Below, piece by piece: positions 16,410 through 26,200 of a DNA stretch of 44,080 nucleotides (position 1 is its first letter; every line of letters starts with the position of its first letter). The notes beneath the pieces were generated by a model. That model was not told where the DNA came from and did not search any database. It saw only the letters and a program-made list of their open reading frames with translations. The stretch is from Paracoccaceae bacterium (GTDB lineage Bacteria; Pseudomonadota; Alphaproteobacteria; Rhodobacterales; Rhodobacteraceae): contig JALXER010000285.1 of assembly GCA_027069385.1 (NCBI GenBank), positions 1 through 44,080 of the forward strand, in the 5' to 3' direction. Both the position numbers and the translations under genes were made by a program.

Positions 16410-17540
16410 ATGAAGAAAATTCAGTTAATCACGGCTATCCTTGTCTCGCTGTTTATCTACGGCGTGGTGATCGAGCGCGATACCCTAGTCGGTTTTGCCC
16501 GAAATCTGGCCACCCCCGGCGACCCTGCGCCGGTTGGCAAGTATGACAACACCACCGAAGAACCGCTAAACACCCGCGTTGACGCGCCGCGCGTTGATCC
16601 GGCGGTATCGGTGGTTGCGGTGCATTCGGTTGCGGCCGAGGTCCAATCGGGGCTGGTGCTGCGCGGCCAGACCGAGGCGGCGCGACGGGTAGAGGTGCGC
16701 TCCGAAGGGGCGGGGCGCGTGGTGTCCGAGCCGCTGCGCAAGGGCGCGTCGGTCTATGCCGGGCAGGTGCTTTGCCACCTCGATACCGGCACGCTGGACG
16801 CCCAACTGGCCGAGGCCCGCGCCCGCCAGTCCGAGGCCGAAGCCAGCGCCAATACCGCAACGCAACTGGCCGAACGCGGCTTTGGCCCCGAAAACAGCGC
16901 CATCGCCGCGCTGGCAGGGCTGGAATCGGCCAAGGCCAATGTGCAGCGGGTTGAACGGATGATCGAACAACTGGACATCAGGGCGCCCTTTGACGGCTTG
17001 CTTGAATCCGACACCGCCGAACTGGGCAGCCTGTTGCAACCCGGCGCGCCCTGCGCCACGGTGATAGCGCTGGACGAAATCAAGCTGGTCGGGTTTGTCC
17101 CCGAACTGGATGTGCCCAATCTGGAGGTCGGCCAACAGGCCGGTGCCGAATTCCTGTCGGGGCAACAGGTCTTGGGGCGGGTGACGTTCATTTCACGCTC
17201 GGCCGATCCGCTGACCCGCACCTTCCGGCTCGAAGTCCGCATTCCTAATCCGGGCCTGACGATCCGCGAGGGCCAGACCGTGCAAATCGCCATTGCCTAT
17301 GCAGGCGAGCGCGCCCATCTGCTGCCCGAAAACGTGTTGACGCTGGATGACGAGGGCACGCTGGGCGTGCGCATCGCCCAAGACGACGTGGCCAAGTTCG
17401 TTCCGGTGCAGATCATCCGTGATGCCGAGAACGGCTTTTGGCTGTCGGGCCTGCCTGAACAGGTTGACGTGATAATCGTGGGTCAGGAATATGTGACCGA
17501 CGGGCGCGCCATAACCGTTACCCTACAGGATGCGCCCTGA
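16410..17540 (+). CDS. RND efflux periplasmic adaptor (membrane fusion protein)
   Basis: Links the inner-membrane pump to an outer-membrane channel; 376 aa. An N-terminal hydrophobic segment (residues ~5-24) acts as membrane anchor or signal. The lipoyl/barrel-sandwich halves are RRVEVRSEGAGRVVSEPLRK and LDIRAPFDGLLES, flanking a short alpha-hairpin rich in Ala and Glu (AQLAEARARQSEAEAS). The beta-barrel domain follows (LVGFVPELDVPNLEVGQQA; TRTFRLEVRIPNP). Its stop overlaps the pump start (TGATG), so the two are translationally coupled. No TolC-type gene is adjacent. Confidence 0.93.
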   Translation: MKKIQLITAILVSLFIYGVVIERDTLVGFARNLATPGDPAPVGKYDNTTEEPLNTRVDAPRVDPAVSVVAVHSVAAEVQSGLVLRGQTEAARRVEVRSEGAGRVVSEPLRKGASVYAGQVLCHLDTGTLDAQLAEARARQSEAEASANTATQLAERGFGPENSAIAALAGLESAKANVQRVERMIEQLDIRAPFDGLLESDTAELGSLLQPGAPCATVIALDEIKLVGFVPELDVPNLEVGQQAGAEFLSGQQVLGRVTFISRSADPLTRTFRLEVRIPNPGLTIREGQTVQIAIAYAGERAHLLPENVLTLDDEGTLGVRIAQDDVAKFVPVQIIRDAENGFWLSGLPEQVDVIIVGQEYVTDGRAITVTLQDAP

Positions 17541-20500
17541 TGGTCGGCATGGTTGACTGGGCCATTGGCCGCGCGCGGATGATTCTGGCGTTCATCCTGA
17601 TGTCGCTGATTGCCGGGGGCTATGCCTATACCACCCTGCCCAAAGAGGGCGCGCCGGATATCGAGATTCCGATCCTGTTCGTTTCGGTGATCTATCCGGG
17701 CATTTCAGCCGAGGATTCCGAACGCCTGCTGGTCAAACCGTTGGAAAACAAGCTGTCCGACGTCACCGGCGTTGAAAAAATGTCGGCCACCGCCGCCGAG
17801 GGCTATGGCGGCGTGTTTCTGGAATTCGGCTTTGACTGGGACCGCGAATCGGCCATTGCCGACGTGCGCGACAAGGTCAGTCAGGCGCAAAACGACATGC
17901 CCGACGGGGTGGCCTCGGTCACCATCAACGAGGTCAACTTTTCCGAATTTCCGGTGATTATTCTGGCCCTGTCCGGCTCGGTGCCCGAACGCACTCTGTT
18001 GCAGGCCGCCAAAGACTTGCAAGGCACCATAGAAGGCCTGTCCGAAGTGCTGGAAGTCGGCATTGCCGGCCAGCGGGACGAGATGCTCGAAGTGATCATC
18101 GACCCGCTCAAGCTGGAGGCCTATAACGTCACCGCCGGTGAATTGATCAACGTGGTCAACAATAACAACCGGCTGATTGCGGCGGGCGAGGTAGAGGTCG
18201 GCTCGGGCGCCTATGCCATTAAAATTCCGTCGGCTTTCAACGACCCGCAAGACGTCTATAATCTGCCCATCAAGACCAATGGCGACCGGGTGATCACCCT
18301 TGGCGACATCGCCGATATCCGCCTGACCTTCGAGGACCGGCGCGGCACCGCCCGTTTTAACGGCGAAGACACGGTGGCCCTGCAGGTGGTCAAACGCAAA
18401 GGCGCCAATCTGATCGATACGGTGGCGCTGGTGCGCCAAACGGTGGCCGAACACATCGCCGACTGGCCGCTGGAACTGCAACAGGCGGTACAGGTGAACT
18501 TCAGCCTCGATACCTCGTCGGAGGTGCAGAATATGGTCGACCAGTTGCTGGCCTCGGTGTTGACCGCAATTGCGCTGGTGATGATTGTGGTGCTTGGCTC
18601 GCTGGGGATCCGCTCTAGCCTGCTGGTCGGATTCGCGATCCCTACCTCGTTCCTGCTGACCTTTGCCATTCTGGCAATACTGGATATCTCTATCTCCAAT
18701 ATCGTGATGTTCGGGCTGATTCTGGCGGTGGGGATGCTGGTGGACGGCGCGATTATCGTGGTCGAATACGCGGATACCAAGGTTGCCGAAGGCATCGGCC
18801 CGATGCGCGCCTACGGCATGGCAGCCAAGCGGATGTTCTGGCCGATCATTTCGTCAACCGGCACCACGCTTTGCGCCTTTTTGCCGTTCCTGTTCTGGCC
18901 CGGCGTGGCGGGGCAGTTCATGGCGCATTTGCCGGTCACCATTATTATTGTGCTGACAGCGTCGTTACTGGTCGCACTGATCTATCTGCCGGTGGTCGGG
19001 GGGGTAACGGGGCGGATCTCGCACTGGATGGAGCGGCTGTCATTGACCATCCACGCCAAAATGGGGTTCCTGAAACGGCTGGCAATTACCCTTGCTCTGG
19101 GCGCGGTAACATTTTTTTCGGTCATGTATGCGCTGGCAACCTCGGTGGCGGCGGGTGGCCTGGCATTTGCCATTTCGGCGCTGTTTTTGTCGGTCTTTGC
19201 CGCCAGTCTGAAACCCAAAAAACGTGAAAAGGTCGCAAAGGCCGGCTATCGGCGTACCGGTTTTGGCCGCATCATCCACCTGATCGCCGGCAATCCGGTG
19301 ATGCCGGTCCTGACCCTGCTGGCGGTTGGCCTGTTCGTTACCTTTGTGGTGGTCAAGTTCCAGCAAAACAATAACGGATTCGAGTTCTTTGTCGAAACCG
19401 AACCCGAACGCGCCGTGGCCTATGTGCGGGCCCGCGGGAACCTGTCGCTGGAAGAAAAGGACCGGCTGGTTCGTCAGGCCGAAGAGGCCATTCGCGGGGT
19501 TGACGGGGTGGATTATGTGTTTGCCTTTGCCGGTTCGGGCGGGCTGAACACCAATAACGGCGGGGCGATCAAACCCAAGGATACCATTGGCGAGATCCAG
19601 ATTGAATTGGGCGAATGGGGCACTCACGCACCGGGCAAGGAGATTATCGCCGAACTAAACGCCCGCCTGACCGCCCTGCCCGGCATTCAGGCCCAGATTG
19701 TCGAGCAATCCAAAGGCCCGGCCAACGGGGCCGATGTGTTCTTGCGACTCAAAAGTTCGTCATGGGAAGACCTGCTAAGCGCAACGCAAACCGTGCGCAC
19801 CTATATGGACGGGCTGGAAGGGCTGGTTGACCAGGAAGACACCCGCCCCCTGCCCGGCATTGACTGGCAACTGGATGTGGATGTGGAACAGGCGGGTCGG
19901 TTTGGCACCAATGTGGCCTCTATCGGGGGCATGGTGCAACTGGTTACCCGCGGGCTGACCCTTGGCACCATGCGCACCGAAACCTCGGATGACGAGATCG
20001 ATATCCGCGTGCGTTTTCCCGAAAAAGACCGGCTACTGTCGACCCTCGATACCCTGCGGGTGCGCACGCCCCAGGCGCTGGTGCCGCTGTCGAATTTCGT
20101 ATCGCGCAGTCCGGTGCCCAAGCTGGGGCAGATCAACCGGATCAATCAGGAACGCTATTTCAATGTGACCGCCAATACGGCCGAGGGATTTAACGCCAAC
20201 GAACGGATCGGGGTGATAACCGAGTGGTTGGAAAACGACGCGGTGCTGCCCGCTTCGGTCGAATGGGAATTTACCGGTGATTCTGAAGAACAGGCCGAAA
20301 CCATGGCGTTTCTGGGGGCTGCGTTCATCGCGGCGCTCGGGTTGATGTTCGTGATCCTGCTGGCGCAGTTCAACTCGTTCTACAACTCGATTCTGGTGCT
20401 GGTTGCGGTGGTCCTGTCGACCACGGGTGTGCTGATCGGGATGCTGGTGTTCAACCAGCCGTTCAGCTTTATCATGACCGGCACCGGCGTGGTGGCGCTG

Positions 20501-20962
20501 GCCGGTATTGTGGTGAACAACAATATCGTGTTGATCGATACCTATCAGGAATTCTCGCAATACCTACCGCGAATCGAGGCCATTACCCGTACCGCCGAAG
20601 CCCGTATTCGGCCGGTACTGCTGACCACCATCACCACCATGGCCGGCCTGACCCCGATGATGATCGGCCTGTCGCTCGACTTTATCAACGGCGGCTATAC
20701 CATCGATGCCCCCACCGCGCTGTGGTGGAAACAACTGGCGACCGCGGTTGTGTTCGGTCTGGGCCTGGCCACGGTGCTGACTCTGGTCGTAACACCGGCG
20801 CTGCTGTCCATTCCGATCTGGGTATCCAAAGGATCCTATGGCAGTATCAGCCGCATTCGCAGCCTTTATGGCGGACGAAACAGCGCCGCACGCCGCGACC
20901 GGAAACTGAAAAAACACGCCCGCAAAACCAAAGCGCAAGATATCATCTGGGACGAAAGCTGA
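17540..20962 (+). CDS. RND-family efflux pump, inner-membrane transporter
   Basis: Proton-driven exporter, 1140 aa, clearly longer than the ~1030-1050 aa usual for AcrB-type pumps. Standard features are present: N-terminal membrane helix, porter-domain segments (AEDSERLLVKPLENKLSDV), the TM4 proton-relay GMLVDGAIIVVEY, TM5-6 block, second porter half and the terminal repeat helices with GIVVNNNIVLID. Between the first and second halves, at roughly residues 510-555, there are two additional hydrophobic stretches (LAITLALGAVTFFSV...; AFAISALFLSVFAASL) followed by a Lys/Arg-rich link. The C-terminus is highly basic. Export substrate is unknown. Confidence 0.94.
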   Translation: MVGMVDWAIGRARMILAFILMSLIAGGYAYTTLPKEGAPDIEIPILFVSVIYPGISAEDSERLLVKPLENKLSDVTGVEKMSATAAEGYGGVFLEFGFDWDRESAIADVRDKVSQAQNDMPDGVASVTINEVNFSEFPVIILALSGSVPERTLLQAAKDLQGTIEGLSEVLEVGIAGQRDEMLEVIIDPLKLEAYNVTAGELINVVNNNNRLIAAGEVEVGSGAYAIKIPSAFNDPQDVYNLPIKTNGDRVITLGDIADIRLTFEDRRGTARFNGEDTVALQVVKRKGANLIDTVALVRQTVAEHIADWPLELQQAVQVNFSLDTSSEVQNMVDQLLASVLTAIALVMIVVLGSLGIRSSLLVGFAIPTSFLLTFAILAILDISISNIVMFGLILAVGMLVDGAIIVVEYADTKVAEGIGPMRAYGMAAKRMFWPIISSTGTTLCAFLPFLFWPGVAGQFMAHLPVTIIIVLTASLLVALIYLPVVGGVTGRISHWMERLSLTIHAKMGFLKRLAITLALGAVTFFSVMYALATSVAAGGLAFAISALFLSVFAASLKPKKREKVAKAGYRRTGFGRIIHLIAGNPVMPVLTLLAVGLFVTFVVVKFQQNNNGFEFFVETEPERAVAYVRARGNLSLEEKDRLVRQAEEAIRGVDGVDYVFAFAGSGGLNTNNGGAIKPKDTIGEIQIELGEWGTHAPGKEIIAELNARLTALPGIQAQIVEQSKGPANGADVFLRLKSSSWEDLLSATQTVRTYMDGLEGLVDQEDTRPLPGIDWQLDVDVEQAGRFGTNVASIGGMVQLVTRGLTLGTMRTETSDDEIDIRVRFPEKDRLLSTLDTLRVRTPQALVPLSNFVSRSPVPKLGQINRINQERYFNVTANTAEGFNANERIGVITEWLENDAVLPASVEWEFTGDSEEQAETMAFLGAAFIAALGLMFVILLAQFNSFYNSILVLVAVVLSTTGVLIGMLVFNQPFSFIMTGTGVVALAGIVVNNNIVLIDTYQEFSQYLPRIEAITRTAEARIRPVLLTTITTMAGLTPMMIGLSLDFINGGYTIDAPTALWWKQLATAVVFGLGLATVLTLVVTPALLSIPIWVSKGSYGSISRIRSLYGGRNSAARRDRKLKKHARKTKAQDIIWDES

Positions 20963-20968
20963 CCCCGT

Positions 20969-21306
20969 AGCGCTCCCGCACTCCAGTCGCGTTTGCTTGC
21001 GCAAACACGACTTCCGTTTGGGCCGGGCCGACCTGCGGTCGGTAGGGGGGCGTTCCGCCCCCTCGCGACATGCGTCGCTCCCCCCTGAGAGTATTTATGA
21101 AAATTGGAAGTCTCATCTTCTTCTTTTCCTAAATATCCCGAGGAGGGGTGAATGGCGCTTGCGCCAGAGGGGGCTGGCCCCCTGCTTGTGCCGCGCACAA
21201 GCTCTGCCGATAAGGGGGGCCGCTTGCGGCTCCCCGCAGAGGCAGACGCCCCGGCCCAACGGGAGGAGGCGTATTGCGTAAGCAATGCGCCGACGACGGG
21301 CGGGAG
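20969..21306. repeat. Long structured intergenic repeat element, copy 2 (inverted, ~338 bp)
   Basis: It begins with AGCGCTCCCGC (20969-20979), the same terminal sequence as copy 1, and ends with GCGGGAG (21300-21306). Its outer arms match copy 1 in reverse-complement orientation. The interior differs in length and holds the AGTATTTATGAAAATTGG and AAATATCCCGAGGAGG segments plus further palindromes (GCGCTTGCGC; TTGCGTAAGCAA). It lies between the convergent RND and cysE genes and fills nearly the whole 354-bp gap. No convincing gene is seen in it. Confidence 0.75.
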
Positions 21307-21316
21307 AGGCCCGGTT

Positions 21317-22120
21317 TCAGTGGGACAGGGTTTGGTCCATTTCGTTGGACGGTTGATCGCAGCCTGCTTCGCCAACAATCTTGGCGGGAACGCCAGCCAC
21401 GGTTTTATTGGGTGGCACCGCGGCCAGAACCACCGAACCGGCGGCGACGCGGCTGCAATGGCCGATCGAAATATTCCCCAGCACCTTGGCTCCGGCGCCC
21501 AGCAGTACCCCGTCTCCGATTTTCGGATGTCGGTCGCCACCTTCCTTGCCGGTACCGCCCAGCGTCACCGAGTGCAGCATCGACACATTATCCCCGACCA
21601 CCGCCGTTTCACCGATAACAATCGCATGCGCGTGGTCAATCATCAGCCCTTTACCCACGGTTGCGCCGGGGTGGATATCCACGCCGAATACCTCGGAGGC
21701 ACGGGTCTGCATGAACTGGGCAATGTCCTTGCGGTCATTCCTCCACAACCAGTGGGTCACCCGATAAGCCTGCACCGCAAGGTAGCCCTTGAAATAAAGC
21801 AGCGGCTCGATATGGCGATGGCAGGCCGGATCCCGATCCAGCACCGCCACGATATCGGCCCTTGCGGCGCGCCCCAGATCCGGGTCAGCGGCAAAAGCCT
21901 CGCAGCAAATCTCGTTCAGCACCGACTCGGTCATATCCCCCGAGGCCAGTTTCTGCGCGATTCGATAGCCCAGCGAGGTTTCGAGCGATTTGTGATGCAG
22001 AATACCGCCATAGATCAACCCCGCCATCGACGGTTCGTTGCGGATAATCTCGTTACCCTGCGTACGGATCGCTGCCCAAACCGGATCGATGGTCGAAATT
22101 TGTGCCCTTATCTGGGTCAT
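21317..22120 (-). CDS. cysE: Serine O-acetyltransferase
   Basis: Acetylates L-serine with acetyl-CoA, the first step of cysteine synthesis; 267 aa, cytoplasmic. The N-terminal helical domain (WAAIRTQGNEIIRNEPSMAG; LHHKSLETSLGYRIAQKL) is followed by a left-handed beta-helix with hexapeptide repeats: IHPGATVGKGLMIDHAHAIV, GETAVVGDNVSMLHSVTLGG, and HPKIGDGVLLGAGAKVLGNI. The catalytic His residues of the DHAH and LHSVTLGGTGKE motifs are present. The C-terminal tail is long enough for the feedback and cysteine-synthase-binding role but its final residues are not a canonical ...GI end. The 87-bp upstream region is AT-rich and shared with the divergent DksA-like gene. Confidence 0.96.
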   Translation of the reverse strand: MTQIRAQISTIDPVWAAIRTQGNEIIRNEPSMAGLIYGGILHHKSLETSLGYRIAQKLASGDMTESVLNEICCEAFAADPDLGRAARADIVAVLDRDPACHRHIEPLLYFKGYLAVQAYRVTHWLWRNDRKDIAQFMQTRASEVFGVDIHPGATVGKGLMIDHAHAIVIGETAVVGDNVSMLHSVTLGGTGKEGGDRHPKIGDGVLLGAGAKVLGNISIGHCSRVAAGSVVLAAVPPNKTVAGVPAKIVGEAGCDQPSNEMDQTLSH

Positions 22121-22207
22121 GGCTCACTCCAATGCCGTTTTTGCTTGGCAATTGAAGTAAAGATCATAGAATTGAGCCTGGATTACAAGCATTAAGCGGA
22201 TAAAACT

Positions 22208-22546
22208 TTGGATCAGGCTACAATTAACCGTTATCGGGACCGGCTGCACCAGCGCTTACAGGCGCTGGACCGCGACGATGCGCTCAACGCCGATTCCCGC
22301 AAGACCGTAACGCTGGACCAGCAATCGGTCGGGCGCTTGTCGCGCATGGATGCGATGCAGCAGCAGGCCATGGCCCATGCGACCAAGGCCCGACGCGATG
22401 CCGAGCGTACCCGCATCGCCCATGCGCTCTCGCTGATCGACGCAGGCGATTACGGCTATTGCATCGGCTGCGGCGACGAAATTCCGCCCGAACGCCTGGA
22501 ACTGGCCCCGCTGGCGGTGCGTTGCATCAGGTGTTCGGGCGCATAG
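22208..22546 (+). CDS. DksA/TraR-type zinc-finger protein
   Basis: 112 aa from a TTG start at 22208; the next in-frame ATG would remove half of the coiled coil. An N-terminal helical hairpin region (YRDRLHQRLQALDRDDALN; RLSRMDAMQQQAMAHATKAR) is followed by a four-cysteine zinc finger CIGCGDEIPPERLE...RCIRC. Proteins of this family bind the RNA polymerase secondary channel and modulate transcription; this one lies in the short TraR/DksA-like class common in Rhodobacterales. It is divergent from cysE and convergent with the end of the GTA operon, with only 9 bp between stop codons. Confidence 0.9.
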   Translation: MDQATINRYRDRLHQRLQALDRDDALNADSRKTVTLDQQSVGRLSRMDAMQQQAMAHATKARRDAERTRIAHALSLIDAGDYGYCIGCGDEIPPERLELAPLAVRCIRCSGA

Positions 22547-22555
22547 CACCACCGG

Positions 22556-23269
22556 TTATACCGCGTAAGGTTCCGATATTTCGACGTAATGCACGCATAA
22601 CCGCACCGTTCCCGCGCCGAAACTTCCCGCATCGGCGCTTAGCAAAAGCGGCGTGGCGGCGTAATAGGTTTGCGGCTGGCCCGACCGGCCCTTGGCATAG
22701 GAATTCAGCCCCAGACCCAGCCCCGAGCCATAGCGGTTCACCGCCCCCGCAACCCCCAGCGACCAGCTGCCGATTCCGGTGCCGGTAATGGCGCTGATCA
22801 CCCGCCCGGTTACCCCGACAACCTGCGCGTTGGCCGGAATGATATTGATGGTGGTAGAGGTCGCCCCCGCCCCGATAACGTGGTCGATCTCGGCAATACG
22901 CCAGCGCGTAACCGCCCCGCCCGCCGAAATGCTGACCGCGTCGCTGCGCCAGTCGGTGCCGTCATGGACAATCGGCACGCCCGCGCTTTCGTCCCAGCCG
23001 CGCCAGCCGGCTTTGGGCACCATAAACACCCAGCCCCCGTTGGCATATACCGCGACCGAGCCGTCATGGCCGCTCCAGTCATCCACGCCGCCCACGCCCA
23101 CACCATAGGCCGCACCGTCCACAGCGGCGGGCGGCACCGTTACATTGCGCGCCACCAGCCGCAACTGCACAGCCGCATCCGCGCGGGCCAGTGCCTCGTT
23201 AATCGTCACATGTTTTTGCGCCTGCGCCGCGTCGATCAACGGCATCTGGAAATTATAGGTGTCAGTCAT
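22556..23269 (-). CDS. DUF2793-domain protein at the end of the GTA operon
   Basis: 237 aa from the ATG at 23269, which overlaps the g15 stop codon. The N-terminus (YNFQMPLIDAAQAQKHVTIN, then EALARAD) is the DUF2793 signature also found at the start of phage tail-associated proteins. The middle has WVFMVPKAGWRGWDESAGV, and the C-terminal half (VVGVTGRVISAITGTGIGSW...) looks like a beta-rich fibre or receptor-binding domain. Translational coupling to g15 suggests it belongs to the particle, plausibly as a tail fibre or surface-recognition protein. This is inference; it is not one of the fifteen numbered R. capsulatus GTA genes. Confidence 0.85.
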   Translation of the reverse strand: MTDTYNFQMPLIDAAQAQKHVTINEALARADAAVQLRLVARNVTVPPAAVDGAAYGVGVGGVDDWSGHDGSVAVYANGGWVFMVPKAGWRGWDESAGVPIVHDGTDWRSDAVSISAGGAVTRWRIAEIDHVIGAGATSTTINIIPANAQVVGVTGRVISAITGTGIGSWSLGVAGAVNRYGSGLGLGLNSYAKGRSGQPQTYYAATPLLLSADAGSFGAGTVRLCVHYVEISEPYAV

Positions 23270-26200
23270 TGATTGTGATCCTTGTATAAGGCCCCGGTCC
23301 GAAACTGGCCGAGATTTGTGCAACTTCGATATGATAGGGCTTGGTCACCCCGTCAGCCGTCTGCTTGCTGTTGGTATAGAACCAGACCGGCGATCCCTTG
23401 GTTTTTTCGCGCAGCTGAACCCCGTCCTTGATCACGCGGATATGGTAGGATTCGCTTTCCTCGCCCAGCGGCACATCCAGACCGGCCCAACTGTCACCGT
23501 CAATTCGCGTGCGCCGGATCCAGGTGTATTTGTTGCCGTCTTTCTTCAGGTGGGCTATGGGATAGGGCCGCAACCCCACTCCGGCAAAGCTGGTTTCCAG
23601 ATGCATATAGCGCGGGCTGTCATAGGAAAGTGACGCCGGCCCGATCCGGTAATGGCGCAGCATATCGCGCTGGCTGCTTTGCAGGTCCAGTTGCACCTGC
23701 GCCCCGTCCAGCACCACCAGATCGGTGCCCGCAGGCCAAAGATCGGGCATAATCCCGTCCGTGCCGGCCTGCCCGCGCAGCAGATTGGACAGGCGGTATT
23801 CGTTCGGCCCGATCAGGGTGGCATCGCGAAACTGCATGACCTCCCAGTCGCCCGACCCGTTGCGCACCGCCATCAGGTTTGCCCCGTTCAGCACGTCGAG
23901 CGTGCTTTTGGATTGCAATGTGCCGCTAACCAGCCGCACCCGAACGCTTGCGCGGCTCCATCGGGCCGGATCGGCGCGGGGCAGATCATCCAGAAACACC
24001 CCCATTGTGGCGCGGTTGGGCACCGTATCCAGCAGGTTATAGCCCGCATCGGTGTTGGCATCATATACCGCCACCTCGCCGGGCCATGGCGTTGCTGTCA
24101 CGGCCATATGCGGCGCATGGGGCACCTCGTCACCGCGCAGCAAGGGCAGGTCCATGAACTCGGCATAAACCGGCCCCGATGCGGTGATCCCGCCGTATTC
24201 ATAGTGCCGGTCCTCGGCCAGTTCGGGGCGATAAACCCCCGCTTCGACACGCGTCGCTGTGATTTTGCGCAGGCCGGTATCTTCAACCTTGTCAATACGA
24301 TACGAGGTCAGTACCTCGCCCTCGGCCATCTCTACCACATCGCCGGCGCCCAGCATCATCCGGCTGGGCGGCAGGGAAAACTCTAGACTGTCGCGCGCAA
24401 CCCGCGCCTCGGCCAGCCAGCGCGCCGCCACCGCATGCGCCTGCCCCGAAGTCAGGGCAAGCGGCAGGGCCGAGGTGGTAATCTTGGGCTGGGTCTCGTC
24501 CGGATATCCCGCCTCCGAAGCCCCGCTTTGATAGTCGTTATCGGCCTGATAATAGCCGATACGCACCCGCGCCGAGACCTCGGCATCGGGGTTGCGGGTC
24601 AGGCTAAGGGCGGGGTCTTCACCCTCGACCGCCAGATCATCGGGGCCAAGGCGCACCTGCGCCACCCCGTCGCGCGTGCTGAACACCAGCTGGCCGTTGC
24701 GCTCGTGACATTCCACCCCATAGGCCAGAATCAAGGGCTGCAACGCGGCGCGCGCGGTTTCATTCGAATCGAAAACCGCGCCGTCAACCATGGCGTAAAG
24801 ATCGGTGGTATCGACATCGTAAACCTTTGATCTTGCGCATATTTCGCGCACGACCTCGCCCAGCGCCGCCGCGCTCGCCCGCCCCGACAACCAATGCCCG
24901 CGCCGGTAATTGTCGCCGTCCGACCAGACCGACAACCGGTTGGGAAAATCGGGCCATGGCCGCGCATCCCAGGCCCAGACATGCGCCCGGGTCATATCCA
25001 CCATACGGCCCGCGTATTCGGGGCTTTCGGGGTTGTTGTCCGGGTCATTCCAGAACCGGTACATGGCGCGCAGATAGGCATTCTGGATCGCGTCATCCCG
25101 CCCGCCGGTCGAATGATACGGGTAAAAGGATTCCGAGCTTTTCGGGTCGATAAACACATTGGGCTGGTTGGTGCCCTTGTCCACCGCCGGACAGCCGATC
25201 TCGGTAAACCAAATCGGTTTGGAGCGCGGCAGCCATGGCGTATACGCCGCCTCGCGCACCCCGCCGATACGGTTGGCATGGCCGTGTTGCCACCAGTTCA
25301 GAATGTCCTTGTAGCGATAGACCCAAGGTTCCTCGTAAGCCCCGTCGGTGATCGGGCTACGCACCTGCAATTCGCGGGCTTCGGCATTGGCATAATACCA
25401 GTCGAACCCCTCGCCGCCGCGAATATTGCCGGTCAGATAGTCCAGATCATAAATCGACTTGGCCTTGTCCAGTTGCTCATCCGTATCGCGCCAGTCCGAC
25501 AGGGGCATATAGTTGTCGATACCGATAAAGTCGATGTTGTCATCGGCCCAAAGCGGATCCAGATGGAACAGCAGATCGCCCGAACCGTCATCGGGGTGAT
25601 AGCCGAAATACTCGGACCAGTCCGCCGCATAGCCGATTTTGGCATCGGGCAGGATGGTGCGCACATCCGCCGCCAGCGCCTGCAAGGCCGCCACGACCGG
25701 AAAGCTGTCCACCCCGTCGCGCAGGGTGGTCAGGCCGCGCAACTCCGATCCGATGCAAAACGATTCAACCCCGCCAGCCTTGGCGCACAGGTGGGCGTAA
25801 TGCAGGATAAAGCGGCGATAGGACCATTCAATCGGGCCGGTATAGGTAACGCCGTTGGCCGTATCGCTGAAATCGCCCACCGCAGCGCTGCCGAAAAACG
25901 CATCCACCTCGGTGCCCGCAGCAGCGGTCTTGTCCGGCGTCCCCGCCTGCCCCGGCGCCAGCGAAGCGGTCATGCGCCCGCGCCACGGAAACACCGGCTG
26001 TTCAGCGCCGCCATAAGGGTTGATCAGCCCGTTCCCCGCCGGAATATCCATCAGGATAAACGGATAAAACATTACCGCTTTGCCCATCGCCTTGATCTGC
26101 GCGATGGATTGCAGCACCGACTTGTCGCAAGGCGTGCCGCCAAAATTCGGCCGGTCCGCGTCATCGCGACTGACCAGCGCCGCACCGCCGCGCCCGACGC

